NCBI GenBank assembly: GCA_965232465.1
Contig: OZ246977.1
Location: 1 to 64,000, forward strand
Source of the DNA: G965232465 sp965232465
Lineage (GTDB): Bacteria > Pseudomonadota > Alphaproteobacteria > JAQWUY01
Reading direction: 5' to 3'
DNA length: 64,000 bases
The position numbers and the translations under genes are program-made. Under the pieces are notes generated by a model that was given only the letters and a program-made list of their open reading frames with translations, ran no database searches and was not told the DNA's origin. How positions within the stretch are numbered: position 1 is the first letter of the stretch; the number at the start of each line of letters is the position of its first letter. Of the stretch, positions 20,901 through 28,150 are shown piece after piece.

Positions 20901-23900
20901 ACAAGCCCCAAATATGCGTTGGAAAGTCACGGGACGACCGCTGGTACGAATATTACAGTGGCAGAGGCGGACGGTCAAATTGCCAAAACCACCCAAAGTG
21001 GCAAGGTAAAAGTCAAGGTTACATATCCCACCAATGCCAAGTATGCGGAAATTATCAGATATGTAGAGGTTACCGTAGACAAACACGATTTAAGCAGTCT
21101 TACCACCAAACCGACCTTTACCCCCACAACCGCCAACCCCAAATGGGTAACCGGTGGGGGCAAAATTGGTGGGACATTTGCATTTACGGGTACGGGTTTG
21201 CCGACCGGTGTAGCCGCCACTGATTTTGCTTGGACGGTGGCACCTAAATCAGGGGGGGTTCCCACCGGTAGCTTAGCGGTGGCAAACGATGGTAGTGGTA
21301 TCATCGGGGCAACCTCCGGCGGTACAGTTACCCTTACCATGAAGCCAAAAGCGGGTGCCAAAGACGATAAATACACTGGGCAAGTCATCCTTGCGGGCTT
21401 TGCGATAGCAAAACAAACGACCGACGACCACAAAAGTTTTGCGGTTACTGCCACTGGGTTTGCATGGGTGGCAACCAGTACAGCGGCGGGATATAGCGAA
21501 TCAAATGCCCCTGCGGGTCTGGAAACCCCCAAATATGCGTTGGACAGGCAAGGGACGACCGCTGGTACGAATGGTGCGGCGGGGGCTATTACAGTGGCAG
21601 AGGCGGACGGTAAAATTGCCAACACCACCCAAGGTGGCAAGGTAAAAGTCAAGGTTACCTATGCGGCAAATGCCAAATATGCGGAAATTATCAGATATGT
21701 GGATGTGCCCATTGCAAAACAAAATCTAAACACTCTTACCAACAAGCCAACGGTAGCCTCCACCAACGACAAATGGAAAGCCAGTGGGGCAAAAATCCCC
21801 TTAACATTTAGCGGATTCCCCGGCGGCACAACATTTGGCGATTATACATGGACCGCCGCAGGTAAAACCAACGCCGGACCCGATGTTGTCCGAGCGGGGC
21901 TAAAAATCGTGTCTAATAACGCAGGACAAGGTTTAACCGGGGCAATCTCCGGCGGTGATGTGATTATTACCATGACAGCAACAAATGCCAACAAAAAATA
22001 CACGGGAACACTCGATCTGGCGGAATTTAAGGTGTCGAAACAAGAAAAAGGCGATATATCAAACTTTGGCATTACAGCCTCAGCAATCACATGGAACACA
22101 CAACCCCAAGCGGTTACATATACGGTGGCTGGTGTCAATGCGGCGGATCTGGGGGCGGTCTCTTATGCGTTGGAAAGTCAAGGGACGACCGCTGGTACGA
22201 ATGGTGCGGCGGGGGATGTGGCGGTGACTGCGGATGGTAAAATTGAAAAAACCACCCAAAGTGGGGTGGTACAAGTCAAGGTTACCTATGCAGCCAACCC
22301 AAAGTACAAAAAAATTGAACAGTCTGTAACAGTAACCGTTCGCAAGAAATCCTCGACGGCTATAAACCTAAGCATGCAGCAGATCGCAGTGGCATATATA
22401 AGAGGGTCAAAAACCATAACTACGGCGACTATCGAAGACAGTTTATCTGTGACAGGGGGAAGTACCAAAGGCGATTGGACCCTAAAAAGCCTAGCGAAAA
22501 AAGTTGCCAATACTCCCGATGACAATACATTAAAAATCGATGGGAAAACACTTATCGTCAAAAATGCAATTTCCGGCGGTACACCCCTTACCGCCACCTT
22601 CGAAAGCAATAAGTATGATGATAAAGATGTAAACTTTACAGTATTAACAAAAACAGCACAAATGAGTTTGGGCAACGCCCAAAGAACATCGGGCAAATGG
22701 GGCAAAACCTTCCCCACTACCGATTATGACTTAGATTTTAAAAATGGGGGGTCAACATCCATATTTACAAACTCAGATTACACCTTTTCTATTGTTGCAG
22801 CAGGTATTACGCCTAGTGATGCACCATCGGGGGCACAACTGACCACCGCTGGTATTACCCAGGGGACATTAGCCGCTGCTATTGATAGCAACACCGGGGC
22901 TATTAAAGGGAGCGAACTTACCAAGTCTGGGTACCTGTTGGTAAAAATCACCCGTGCCGCAAAAACCACACCAAACAACATACCGCAACTAACCGACTAT
23001 CAAGTGATTACTGTAACCAAGCAGGTATACGGCACAGATATAGGAACAACGGCACCAACGGTAACAAAAACAGGAGCGGAAGATAGCAAATGGAAAGACA
23101 ATGCCCAAACCGCATTTAATGTGGTGTATGGCAACCTACCTGAAGGGGGCACCATTGGGGATTACGATCTGACTATTAAGGGGGCAACCGCCAGTGGGAA
23201 TGTGTCCCCCCCCAGCGGTACCTTAACAATTGACAAAACCACTGGGAAATTCAAGGGGGCAACCTCCGCTGGTCAGGTGGTGATTACCATAGCAGCAAAA
23301 GCCAACAACCCCAAATATAAGGGATCGGTTACCGCCACCTTTGATATTTTACACCAAACTCTGGCGGATCTTGCCACCAAGCCGACCATAACAGGTGTAG
23401 GAAAATGGCAAACTGGGGGGGGCAAAGTACCCTTCACCCTAAATGACATCCCCACCGGCACCACCTTTGGCGAGTATACATGGACGGCGGCGGCGGGTAG
23501 CACTGGGGGTGCCACCATCGACTCTTCGAAGCTAGTTGTAGCACAGGATGGTGTCAGCGGCCCCACCTCCGGCGGTACAGTCAAAGTAACCATGACGCCA
23601 ACAGCCAGCAACAAAAAATATGGCGGCAATAGTCTAGATCTGGCGGAAATTACCATCGCTAAGCAAGCATTGGGAACGGATGTAACAACCATAACCGTAG
23701 GAAAAGCAAACAATGAAGATGGCAAATGGAAACCCAGTACAGCCACCAATATTCGCTTGGTATATGGCTTGCCGGGCGGGACGACCACAGCGGGCTATAC
23801 ATGGGCGGGGCAAGCGGCTACCACCGGTGGTCCCGATGGTACCATAACCGTTGACACGAACTCTGGGCATGTCAAAGGGGCAGAATCTAGCGGTACGGTA

Positions 23901-25856
23901 CAATTCACCATAACCGCCAAAGGCAGCAACACAAAATACACCGGGTCCATGCGTACAGCGGACTTTACCATTGCCAAACGAGATGGCAACGATTACACCA
24001 ACTTTGGTGTTAGTGCCACCCCCATACCTTGGGCGGATGGGAGTACAGCGGTTACATATACAGGGGCGAATGCACCTACGGGTATTAGCACCCCCACATA
24101 CGCATTGGTAGGTGCGGGTACAACCGCTGGTACGGCGTCCGGCGGTGTTGGTTCGGTGACCGTATCAGCGGATGGCAAAATTGCAAAAACCGTGCGCGGT
24201 GGGGTGGTAAAAGTACAGGCGACATACGCACAAAACAAAAAGTATGAAAAAATCACCAAAGATATAACCGTGCAAATTAACAAGCAGGATCTGGCGGATA
24301 TTGCAAAAACCAAAACAAAACCAACCGTTGCCATCACTGGTGGGGATAGCAAGTGGAAAGATAACGGGGCAAAAATCCCCTTACAGTTTAATGGATTTAC
24401 TGGATTCATCAGCGGTACAAACTTTGCCGATTATGATTGGGAAATAGGTGGCACCGATAAACCCACCGGTACCCTAAGCGTTGCAGCGGATGGCTTAAGC
24501 GGGGCAACCTCCAGCGGGGATGTGATTCTTACCATGAAAGCAAAATCCAGCGATGTGCAATATAAGGGACAGGTGGATCTTGCCAAGTTTGATGTAACCC
24601 GGCAGGATGCACCCTGGGTGGTGAATCCTAAGTATGCCAGTGCAACAGAAGCGTTAAAAACCGCAAACAGATTGAAAAATGGTGTGCCTGTATCGATGAT
24701 TCTTCACGGGGGCACAGCTGATTTTGCCCTTCGTGGTCCCGTTGCAAACGATAAAGTAACCGTAACCCATATCACAGATATTTCAGATATTACAAACCAA
24801 GACAATACCATAGCCGCTGCGGTTATTGATACAACCGCCACCGAAAATATTAAATTCCAAAAAATAGGACCTGTAACGCTAACAGGTACAGCAGGTGCTA
24901 TTATAACAGCCACACAAACAGAATTACAATCAGATAGTGTTGTTACAATCAGTAAAGTATCGGATGATATAGCCCACAAGAACAAAGCCCTTAAACTGCG
25001 GATTCAAGCGGCACAAACTAAAAAATATAAAGCATTTAACAAAACCCTATACTTTGTAACATCCAGCACCATAAAACAAATTAAGCATACAGCTATTGCT
25101 GCGACCAAAACATTACCCCCAAAACCATGGGGCAGTGCCATTACCAATGCGGATTATGGTGGTTTACCATCGACATTACAAGATAATGATGGGATTAGCC
25201 ATAATGTAACATACACCTTTAAGGTTACAGGCAGTACTGTGGGCGGTGTTAACATAGACGATGTGCTAACCAATGGGGAAATCGCCGCCAACACAACAAC
25301 CGATTCAGGGACTATTACTGTGCAAATCACCCGTGCCGCTATCCTGGGTAAGCTGGCAGCAGACACCAAAACTGTTAACATTCCTGTTACGAAAAAGACC
25401 CTAACGCCTCCAACAGCTCAAGCAAGGGCGAATGTGAAAGCTAAGTATGGGGATCGTCGGGTCGTTGCAAGCGGAGATGGTTCATCAAGTAGCCCATTCC
25501 AGTTAGCAAATGCTCGATATTATGATTTGAATGTCTTTGTGAAATCCGCACAGAGTCCTTTAGTGGATCCCAAAAAAGTTAAGCTGCACATAACTGGTCC
25601 ATTTGATCTTGATAATCAACCTACAAGAAGAGGAGATTTTGCATTATTTGATAAAACTCTTAACGTACAAACTATTAGATTCGCCTCTGGCGATAAAGTT
25701 GATTTCGATGGAGTGATTCAGGATGCCCGGAGTAATCCCCCTCAGGATAAGGCTATTAAAATCCGACTTGAGTATACCTATACAAATCCAAACCCAGACA
25801 AGTACAAAGATGTGGCACCTGTAAATGTATACATAAAAACAAAAGCAGGCTCATAA
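11916..25856 (+). CDS. Giant inverse autotransporter adhesin (intimin/invasin-like, type Ve)
   Basis: The product is a surface adhesin of about 4,646 residues. Residues 1-22 form a signal peptide (KKTLLTTASIIMLAYA). Residues about 24-290 form an inverse-autotransporter beta-barrel, with GVNAFFDSK, FSVGAELKT and QGWDITAKGNIPNYEQVSLG matching the intimin barrel pattern. The rest is a surface passenger of stacked Ig-like modules. Two GDGTT...YDL modules (about 292-538) are followed by several Ig types, then seven near-identical double-Ig units of about 207 residues (about 960-2410), then mixed modules. The last module resembles the first two. I see a single cysteine. The ATG at 11919 has better spacing (8 nt) from AAGGGA than 11916. 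Numerous antisense ORFs are shadows of the repeats. It is flanked by its own promoter and terminator. Confidence 0.93.
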   Translation: MMKKTLLTTASIIMLAYAVPVYTNDAEKVVNATGNLVIDTINKRGIFEWINGGISYSDKILNWDIATFSNLSETKDTVTYLQTSYNRQKSVNRLNLGLGYRKLIDTTTAPLIVGVNAFFDSKDGTKNILAFKSSDNFQRFSVGAELKTARFDLSTNLYRRIGDTIIDDKKVLQGWDITAKGNIPNYEQVSLGVNTYRFDGVGDTVIKGNKLIAEFRPNPVITVRGEYDRPNGESAKTDISVDFKLAFGKSIQDQLKSTSVFSGTNSVWHKRYDKVERHYDIKTAEAQSAPTLGTAISSTDLAANKISDGDGTTKESAYTLQNSEQYDLADFIGDIPDTLETTGGDIDPNKVTVTAEQVGGDGAEGTDYQFYASDGTTVSLADITASSKFEDIAGGKSATLKLTYSASGFADRIVYVQAIAKGKIGLGLAAADRASNNIKGGDGTTEDTAYTLTNTKSYDLKTFIGTVPDGVTITAKAETISGTNGTDFQFKNGGTNTNVAGVTYSSTLQDMAGAGAAVIKITYSATDFEDRIVYVKTDIAFVANDLKMANLVVPYGSGTVTVSTADILDKLTVTGAQTQKSDWTVKSLAETHGNLAVNGTSLTITGAIGTPTTVTVVFEHNTDIYADQTRTFELSTGTGTIGSATHTGAGKWGKAYTTTYNLKTSDTVGDTTVTFDTSTDFTFEIVAPTNTVSGFTSTTAGIVNGTAMNRTTGAIDGTKLTKSGKLLVKINRVAKGGLPAITEYANFDISKQTAADHPGFTVSTTGITWAMASTAVTYTQANTPAGIGTATYTLISKGTTAGTLAGDGAGKIAVSASNGYIAKTLCAGMVKVQVTYAANDMYEAITKTVDVPISKHTATATLSMGNLVVPYISGTKQVSTATILGQLSVSGGTSVKGDWTLKSLSDKDGIGSNTLGISADKKNLTIKQGIKSGTTVTAVFESGRYKDKTVDFTVSTTTAIAHAIGGKTTLTAKPWGSAIAKADYNLPSSITVNRETHNNLTYTFKVTNSDVGGVKKDDVLPNGVIAANTTTDSGTITVEITRAEITGKVAKATKTVTIPVQKQAGTGSLGMGDLVVAYVSGDKAVSTADITGKLTTVPGGLGVANDWTLKSLSSTLATTTLAIAQDKKSMTIKKAISGGTTLTATFVSDKYTDKTATFTLTTSAITHAIGGKSTLTAKPWGSAIAKADYNLPTSITVNRETHNNLTYTFKVTASTVGGVKKDDVLPNGVIAANTTTDSGTITVEITRAEIAGKVSKATKTVTIPVQKQAGSGALGMGDLTVPYVSGDKDVTASAIEAKLTTVPAGLGVKGDWTLKSLGKKVANTPDDNTLKIDGTKLTIKKAITGTPTLTATFTSDTYTDKTADFKISTSAITHAIGGKSTLTAKPWGSAIAKADYNLPTSITVNGETHNNLTYTFKVTASTVGGVKKDDVLTNGVIAANTTTDSGTITVEITRAEVTGKVAKATKTVTIPVSKQAGTGNLGMTDLTVPYVSGDKDVIASTIKAKLTTVPAGLGVKGDWTLKSLGKKVANTPDDNTLKIDGTKLTIKKAITGTPTLTATFTSDTYTDKTADFKISTSAIAHAITGKSTLTAKPWGSAIAKADYNLPTSITVNGETHNNLTYTFKVTASTVGGVKKDDVLPNGVIAANTTTDSGTITVEITRAEVTGKVAKATKTVTIPVDKQAGSGALGMGDLTVPYVSGDKGVSTGDITGKLTTVPAGLGVKNDWTLKSVKKKVANTPDANTLVIANDGSMTIKKAITGTPTLTATFESDTYTDKTADFKISTSAITHAIGGKSTLTAKPWGSAIAKADYNLPTSITVNRETHNTLTYTFKVTNSTVGGVDKDDVLPNGVIAANTTTDSGTITVEITRAEVTGKVAKATKTVTIPVQKQAGSGALGMGDLTVPYVSGDKDVIASTIEAKLTTVPAGLGVKGDWTLKSLGKKVANTPDDNTLKIDGTKLTIKKAITGTPTLTATFTSDKYTDKTADFKISTSAITHAIGGKSTLTAKPWGSAIAKADYNLPTSITVNRETHNNLTYTFKVTNSDVGGVDKDDVLPNGVIAANTTTDSGTITVEITRAEVTGKVAKATKTVTIPVSKQAGTGNLGMTDLTVPYVSGDKDVIASTIEATLTTVPAGLGVKGDWTLKSLGKKVANTPDDNTLKIDGTKLTIKKAITGTPTLTATFESDTYTDKTADFKISTSAITHAITGKTTLTAKPWGSAIAKADYNLPASITVNRETHNTLTYTFKVTNSDVGGVSKDDVLPNGVIAANTTTDSGTITVEITRAEVTGKVSKATKTVTIPVDKQAGSGALGMGDLVVAYVSGVSGNKPVSTADVLAQLTTVPNSLGVKGDWTLKSVTRKDANKPDASTLVIANDGSMTVKKAITGTPTLTATFTSDKYTDKTAEFKISTQAFPMSKTGATRTGLSGTWGKTFTATNYQLNLKNGGSTNIFDASKDYTFTIVPHTTDDGSGKTKTTAGITKGQLAAAIDSNTGAIKGSELTKSGFLLVKIVRAATGSGASAIPQLTDYQVITVQKQDLSSLTTKPTFTPTTANPKWVNNGGKIGGAFAFTGTGLPSGTTFTDFAWTAAAAQTGGASGTLAVANDGITGATSGGVVVITMKPKAGVNDDKYKGSVDLANFTIAKQAGTGALTLASLVVPYDGTTEDVVADDIKGLLTVPSAGGLGVKADWKLKSLKKKVTNTPDANTLVITGTSMTIKKAITNSPQITATFESDKYTDKTADFTLTTKNILAPIILTDSPTARPWGSAITKADYKLPTSITVNRETFDASKGLSYTFKVTASTVGGVKKDDVLPNGGIAVNTTTDSGTITVEVTRAEISGKVAKATKTVTLTVQKQDLSSLTTKPTFTPTTANPKWVNNGGKIGGTFGSLPSGTTFTDFAWTAAAAQTGGASGTLAVANDGITGATSGGVVVITMKPKAGTNDDKYKGSVDLANFTIAKQTIADHSGFQVTASAIKWDTSSQAVTYTENASKPAGISTSPKYALESHGTTAGTNITVAEADGQIAKTTQSGKVKVKVTYPTNAKYAEIIRYVEVTVDKHDLSSLTTKPTFTPTTANPKWVTGGGKIGGTFAFTGTGLPTGVAATDFAWTVAPKSGGVPTGSLAVANDGSGIIGATSGGTVTLTMKPKAGAKDDKYTGQVILAGFAIAKQTTDDHKSFAVTATGFAWVATSTAAGYSESNAPAGLETPKYALDRQGTTAGTNGAAGAITVAEADGKIANTTQGGKVKVKVTYAANAKYAEIIRYVDVPIAKQNLNTLTNKPTVASTNDKWKASGAKIPLTFSGFPGGTTFGDYTWTAAGKTNAGPDVVRAGLKIVSNNAGQGLTGAISGGDVIITMTATNANKKYTGTLDLAEFKVSKQEKGDISNFGITASAITWNTQPQAVTYTVAGVNAADLGAVSYALESQGTTAGTNGAAGDVAVTADGKIEKTTQSGVVQVKVTYAANPKYKKIEQSVTVTVRKKSSTAINLSMQQIAVAYIRGSKTITTATIEDSLSVTGGSTKGDWTLKSLAKKVANTPDDNTLKIDGKTLIVKNAISGGTPLTATFESNKYDDKDVNFTVLTKTAQMSLGNAQRTSGKWGKTFPTTDYDLDFKNGGSTSIFTNSDYTFSIVAAGITPSDAPSGAQLTTAGITQGTLAAAIDSNTGAIKGSELTKSGYLLVKITRAAKTTPNNIPQLTDYQVITVTKQVYGTDIGTTAPTVTKTGAEDSKWKDNAQTAFNVVYGNLPEGGTIGDYDLTIKGATASGNVSPPSGTLTIDKTTGKFKGATSAGQVVITIAAKANNPKYKGSVTATFDILHQTLADLATKPTITGVGKWQTGGGKVPFTLNDIPTGTTFGEYTWTAAAGSTGGATIDSSKLVVAQDGVSGPTSGGTVKVTMTPTASNKKYGGNSLDLAEITIAKQALGTDVTTITVGKANNEDGKWKPSTATNIRLVYGLPGGTTTAGYTWAGQAATTGGPDGTITVDTNSGHVKGAESSGTVQFTITAKGSNTKYTGSMRTADFTIAKRDGNDYTNFGVSATPIPWADGSTAVTYTGANAPTGISTPTYALVGAGTTAGTASGGVGSVTVSADGKIAKTVRGGVVKVQATYAQNKKYEKITKDITVQINKQDLADIAKTKTKPTVAITGGDSKWKDNGAKIPLQFNGFTGFISGTNFADYDWEIGGTDKPTGTLSVAADGLSGATSSGDVILTMKAKSSDVQYKGQVDLAKFDVTRQDAPWVVNPKYASATEALKTANRLKNGVPVSMILHGGTADFALRGPVANDKVTVTHITDISDITNQDNTIAAAVIDTTATENIKFQKIGPVTLTGTAGAIITATQTELQSDSVVTISKVSDDIAHKNKALKLRIQAAQTKKYKAFNKTLYFVTSSTIKQIKHTAIAATKTLPPKPWGSAITNADYGGLPSTLQDNDGISHNVTYTFKVTGSTVGGVNIDDVLTNGEIAANTTTDSGTITVQITRAAILGKLAADTKTVNIPVTKKTLTPPTAQARANVKAKYGDRRVVASGDGSSSSPFQLANARYYDLNVFVKSAQSPLVDPKKVKLHITGPFDLDNQPTRRGDFALFDKTLNVQTIRFASGDKVDFDGVIQDARSNPPQDKAIKIRLEYTYTNPNPDKYKDVAPVNVYIKTKAGS
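14780..19145 (+). repeat. Seven tandem coding repeats of about 621 bp
   Basis: The block LTAKPWGSAIAKADYNLP recurs at about 14820, 15436, 16057, 16678, 17302, 17923 and 18544, giving spacings of 615-624 bp. Each unit carries one Ig-like module with DSGTITVEITRAE and one with GDWTLKS and LTATF. DNA identity between neighbours is very high, including silent positions, which points to recent duplication or gene conversion. Diverged single copies recur near 20200 and 25120. Confidence 0.9.
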
Positions 25857-25891
25857 AATATATTTAAACCTTAATTTTGCAAGTAAACTAT

Positions 25892-25918
25892 GGGGGGCAA
25901 CACGCCCCCCCTTTTTTT
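25892..25918 (+). terminator. Rho-independent terminator of the adhesin gene
   Basis: A perfect 7-bp stem GGGGGGC / GCCCCCC with loop AACAC is followed by C and seven T. It lies 35 bp after the adhesin stop codon. Confidence 0.9.
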
Positions 25919-25948
25919 ATGCAAAATGCAGCAATAAAAATTAAAAAA

Positions 25949-25977
25949 TTGACAGAAACCAGTATTTTTGTTATACT
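25949..25977 (+). promoter_or_regulatory. Strong sigma-70-type promoter for the DprA-like gene
   Basis: A consensus -35 TTGACA (25949-25954) and a -10 TATACT (25972-25977) are 17 nt apart. AAGGGGAG precedes the ATG at 26009, so this is a short-leader, well-expressed unit. Confidence 0.8.
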
Positions 25978-26008
25978 CACCCTATACACAATTAAAAAGG
26001 GGAGATAA

Positions 26009-26914
26009 ATGACCTATCCATTATTTAATAATCATAATATTTCTGATATTTTTGCAGTTTGCCCAACCGATGAAATGTTTGCGTTTGAGAAGTTTTGGCT
26101 CGAAGACACAAAATCTTCTTTTAAAAGAATAGCAGAAAAATTTCATGATACTTATACGATGAGTCTTACGAATTTAAATCCGAATGTAGATTTTTCAGAT
26201 ATAAAAAGTGACTTTAAACAAGCCCTCGAAAAAAGTAATATAACAGATTATGGCGTTAAGTTATCTGGGACTTACGATTTTCCCAAGAATCTGTATGATG
26301 CAAAATATCCTATTCCATTGTTGTATTATCAAGGGGATTGGAATCTTATTTATAATAAAAGCATTGCCATAGTTGGGACCCGTAAGCCTAGTTTTGAAGG
26401 GATAAAGAGAACACGAAAACTTGTCAAATTACTCGCAGAAAATGGCTATACGATTGTTTCTGGATTAGCCGAAGGAATTGATACAGTTGCCCATAAAACA
26501 GCATTAGAAATAGGGGCTTCGACTATTGCCGTAATTGGAACACCGATAAATAGGTTTTATCCAAAACAAAATGAAGGATTACAGCGAAAAATCGCTGCAC
26601 AACAGTTGTTGATAAGTCAAGTGCCTATTTTAAGATATGCTAAACAACCACCAAAGGCCAATAGATTCTTTTTTCCGGAGCGAAATGCAACCATGTCAGC
26701 AATTACAAAAGGTTCCATTATTGTTGAAGCAGGACAAACCTCTGGTACATTAGTACAGGCAAGACATGCTATATTTCAAAAGCGTAAATTATTTGTGTTA
26801 AACAATTGCTTTGAAGATCCGAATCTAACATGGCCAGAAAAATTTGCAAAAAAAGGAGCCATACGGGTACAAAATTTTGATGATATTATTAATGCCTTAG
26901 AAACGCAAAAATGA
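26009..26914 (+). CDS. DprA/Smf-like (SLOG Rossmann fold) protein
   Basis: The central part is a DprA-type Rossmann domain: IAIVGTRKPS, TIVSGLAEGIDTVAH, VIGTPINRFYPKQN, FFPERNATMSAITKGSIIVE and GQTSGTLVQARHA. Housekeeping DprA loads RecA on incoming single-stranded DNA. This one is short (301 residues), has an unusual N-terminal region of about 80 residues, and lacks the C-terminal winged helix. Together with its island location this suggests a specialised paralogue. SLOG-fold proteins of this kind are known in conflict systems, where they may sense nucleotides. It overlaps the next small gene by 4 nt (ATGA). Its own role is not established. Confidence 0.75.
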   Translation: MTYPLFNNHNISDIFAVCPTDEMFAFEKFWLEDTKSSFKRIAEKFHDTYTMSLTNLNPNVDFSDIKSDFKQALEKSNITDYGVKLSGTYDFPKNLYDAKYPIPLLYYQGDWNLIYNKSIAIVGTRKPSFEGIKRTRKLVKLLAENGYTIVSGLAEGIDTVAHKTALEIGASTIAVIGTPINRFYPKQNEGLQRKIAAQQLLISQVPILRYAKQPPKANRFFFPERNATMSAITKGSIIVEAGQTSGTLVQARHAIFQKRKLFVLNNCFEDPNLTWPEKFAKKGAIRVQNFDDIINALETQK

Positions 26915-27192
26915 GATATTATAAGCTTTTAAAAATAGATTCAAGTACGATCCATTTTTTGAATGCAGAGGACAAATGTTATTATTTTGCCGATTATTAC
27001 AGTGTATCCAATATACCTGATGCTAGTCAACATAACCCCACACAGTTAATTCGGAATTTTAAAAAGCCTATGAACAGAAAGGGACGCCGAGAATGGCGAT
27101 ATAAACAGTGTGCTATTGAGAAAGTGTCAGAATACCTTGTACAAAGCAAAACAAACAAAGCACCCCCCTTTTTTTATGCACATACCCCATAA
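26911..27192 (+). CDS. Small protein coupled to the DprA-like gene
   Basis: I do not recognise a defined domain in this 93-residue basic protein. It has the pattern CYYFADYYS, then TQLIRNFKKP, then REWRYKQCAIEKVSEYL. From memory, similar small proteins occur beside DprA-like and phosphoribosyltransferase genes; no phosphoribosyltransferase is present here. The ATGA overlap with the DprA-like gene indicates co-translation and a shared function. The coding region ends just before a C-run and T-run (near 27163), which could mark the end of transcription. Confidence 0.6.
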   Translation: MRYYKLLKIDSSTIHFLNAEDKCYYFADYYSVSNIPDASQHNPTQLIRNFKKPMNRKGRREWRYKQCAIEKVSEYLVQSKTNKAPPFFYAHTP

Positions 27193-27229
27193 GGTATATC
27201 CCACCAACACATACATACAAAAAAAGGGT

Positions 27230-27258
27230 TTGATTTACCGCATAAGGTAGTATATACT
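27230..27258 (+). promoter_or_regulatory. Promoter for the DUF4065 gene
   Basis: TTGATT (27230-27235) and TATACT (27253-27258) are 17 nt apart. AAGGGGA follows ahead of the ATG at 27315. Confidence 0.65.
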
Positions 27259-27314
27259 GTGTTTAAATAAGTAACTAAGTGAGTTAGGTATATTTAAAAA
27301 GGGGAAAAATACTT

Positions 27315-27878
27315 ATGACTGACGATAAAAATGCAGAAAAACAACATTCCGCCACATCAGCTCAAGCGGTTGCCAATTACTTTTTACACAAGGAAAAACA
27401 AGAAAACCGCCGGGATATGACCAACCTAAAAATACAAAAGTTGGTGTACCTTGCCTATGGATTTTACTCTGTCATTGGTAAAGAAAAACTGTTTTCAAAT
27501 CGAATAGAAGCATGGAAACATGGTCCTGTTATACCCGCTCTGTACTACGAAGCCAGTCGTTTTGGTTCAAAGTGTATCGAAAAAGAATTTACAGAATGTG
27601 CAATAATTGACAATGAAAATATTAAAACAGACCTTGGCGATTTCAAAGTCGAGCCATACATTCCAAAAGTGGAAAACAAAGATATTATGGATGTATTAGA
27701 TTATATTTGGGATATTTATTCTAAGTATACAGGTTGGACTTTAAGAAATTTAACACATTTAAAAGGCACGCCTTGGGATGAAGTTTATAATAATGGCAGG
27801 GGCGAATTTAAAGAAATTCCTTTTAAGAAAATTCAAGAATATTACAAAGAATTTATTAACAATATTATTAACAAATGA
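27315..27878 (+). CDS. Panacea-domain (DUF4065) antitoxin-like protein
   Basis: This 187-residue protein has the clear DUF4065 pattern: MTNLKIQKLVYLAYGFY (about 35-51), then EAWKHGPVIPALYYEA, then a C-terminal LTHLKGTPWDEVY. Panacea proteins neutralise diverse toxins and can act through ClpXP-dependent proteolysis in the SocA example. It overlaps by 4 nt (ATGA) a downstream small membrane-protein frame (27875-28150), which is where a toxin is expected. That partner carries two in-frame TGA codons, so the antitoxin may now be orphaned. A good promoter and ribosome-binding site precede it. Confidence 0.88.
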   Translation: MTDDKNAEKQHSATSAQAVANYFLHKEKQENRRDMTNLKIQKLVYLAYGFYSVIGKEKLFSNRIEAWKHGPVIPALYYEASRFGSKCIEKEFTECAIIDNENIKTDLGDFKVEPYIPKVENKDIMDVLDYIWDIYSKYTGWTLRNLTHLKGTPWDEVYNNGRGEFKEIPFKKIQEYYKEFINNIINK

Positions 27879-28150
27879 AAATGGATAATCACGACCAACC
27901 ACTATTGAATGAACTGAAAAAGACAGGGGATAATCCTAAGACTGTGCTGTTATTTTATTGATTATATATTTTTGCTTTCTGATTGTTATTTCTATGCTAT
28001 GTTGATGGGTATGATCCGGGGGTTTCTTATCTTAAAGTACCTTTTAGTAAATGGAAAACAAAAATTGGAATATCTGTAACAGAAGCAAGAACAACATTAT
28101 ATTCAATTGTTATCTTTGTTGTTGGTGCTTTATATGGCAAAGTAAAATAG
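27875..28150 (+). pseudogene. Small membrane protein (probable DUF4065-linked toxin) with two in-frame TGA
   Basis: From an ATG overlapping the DUF4065 stop, one frame runs 91 codons to a TAG, broken only by TGA at codons 29 and 36. Read through, it gives a hydrophilic N-terminus (NHDQPLLNELKKTGDNPK), a membrane helix containing both TGA positions, a DGYDPGVSYLKVPF loop and a second helix (TLYSIVIFVVGALYG). Two TGG-to-TGA changes in a former toxin would explain it. TGA is a working stop elsewhere, including the overlapping gene. It could instead be a truncated 28-residue peptide. Confidence 0.6.

Noticed and set aside
12212..25381. Series of open frames on the minus strand across the adhesin gene
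   Set aside because: They recur at the repeat period, follow the repeat sequence and have no independent protein features; they are shadows of the repeated plus-strand code.
27875..28150. Genome-wide reading of TGA as Trp, suggested by two in-frame TGA codons
   Set aside because: Many intact genes here end in TGA right at a neighbour's start (aroE, tsaD, DUF4065, rho), and TGG is used normally in conserved proteins, so TGA is a stop in this genome.
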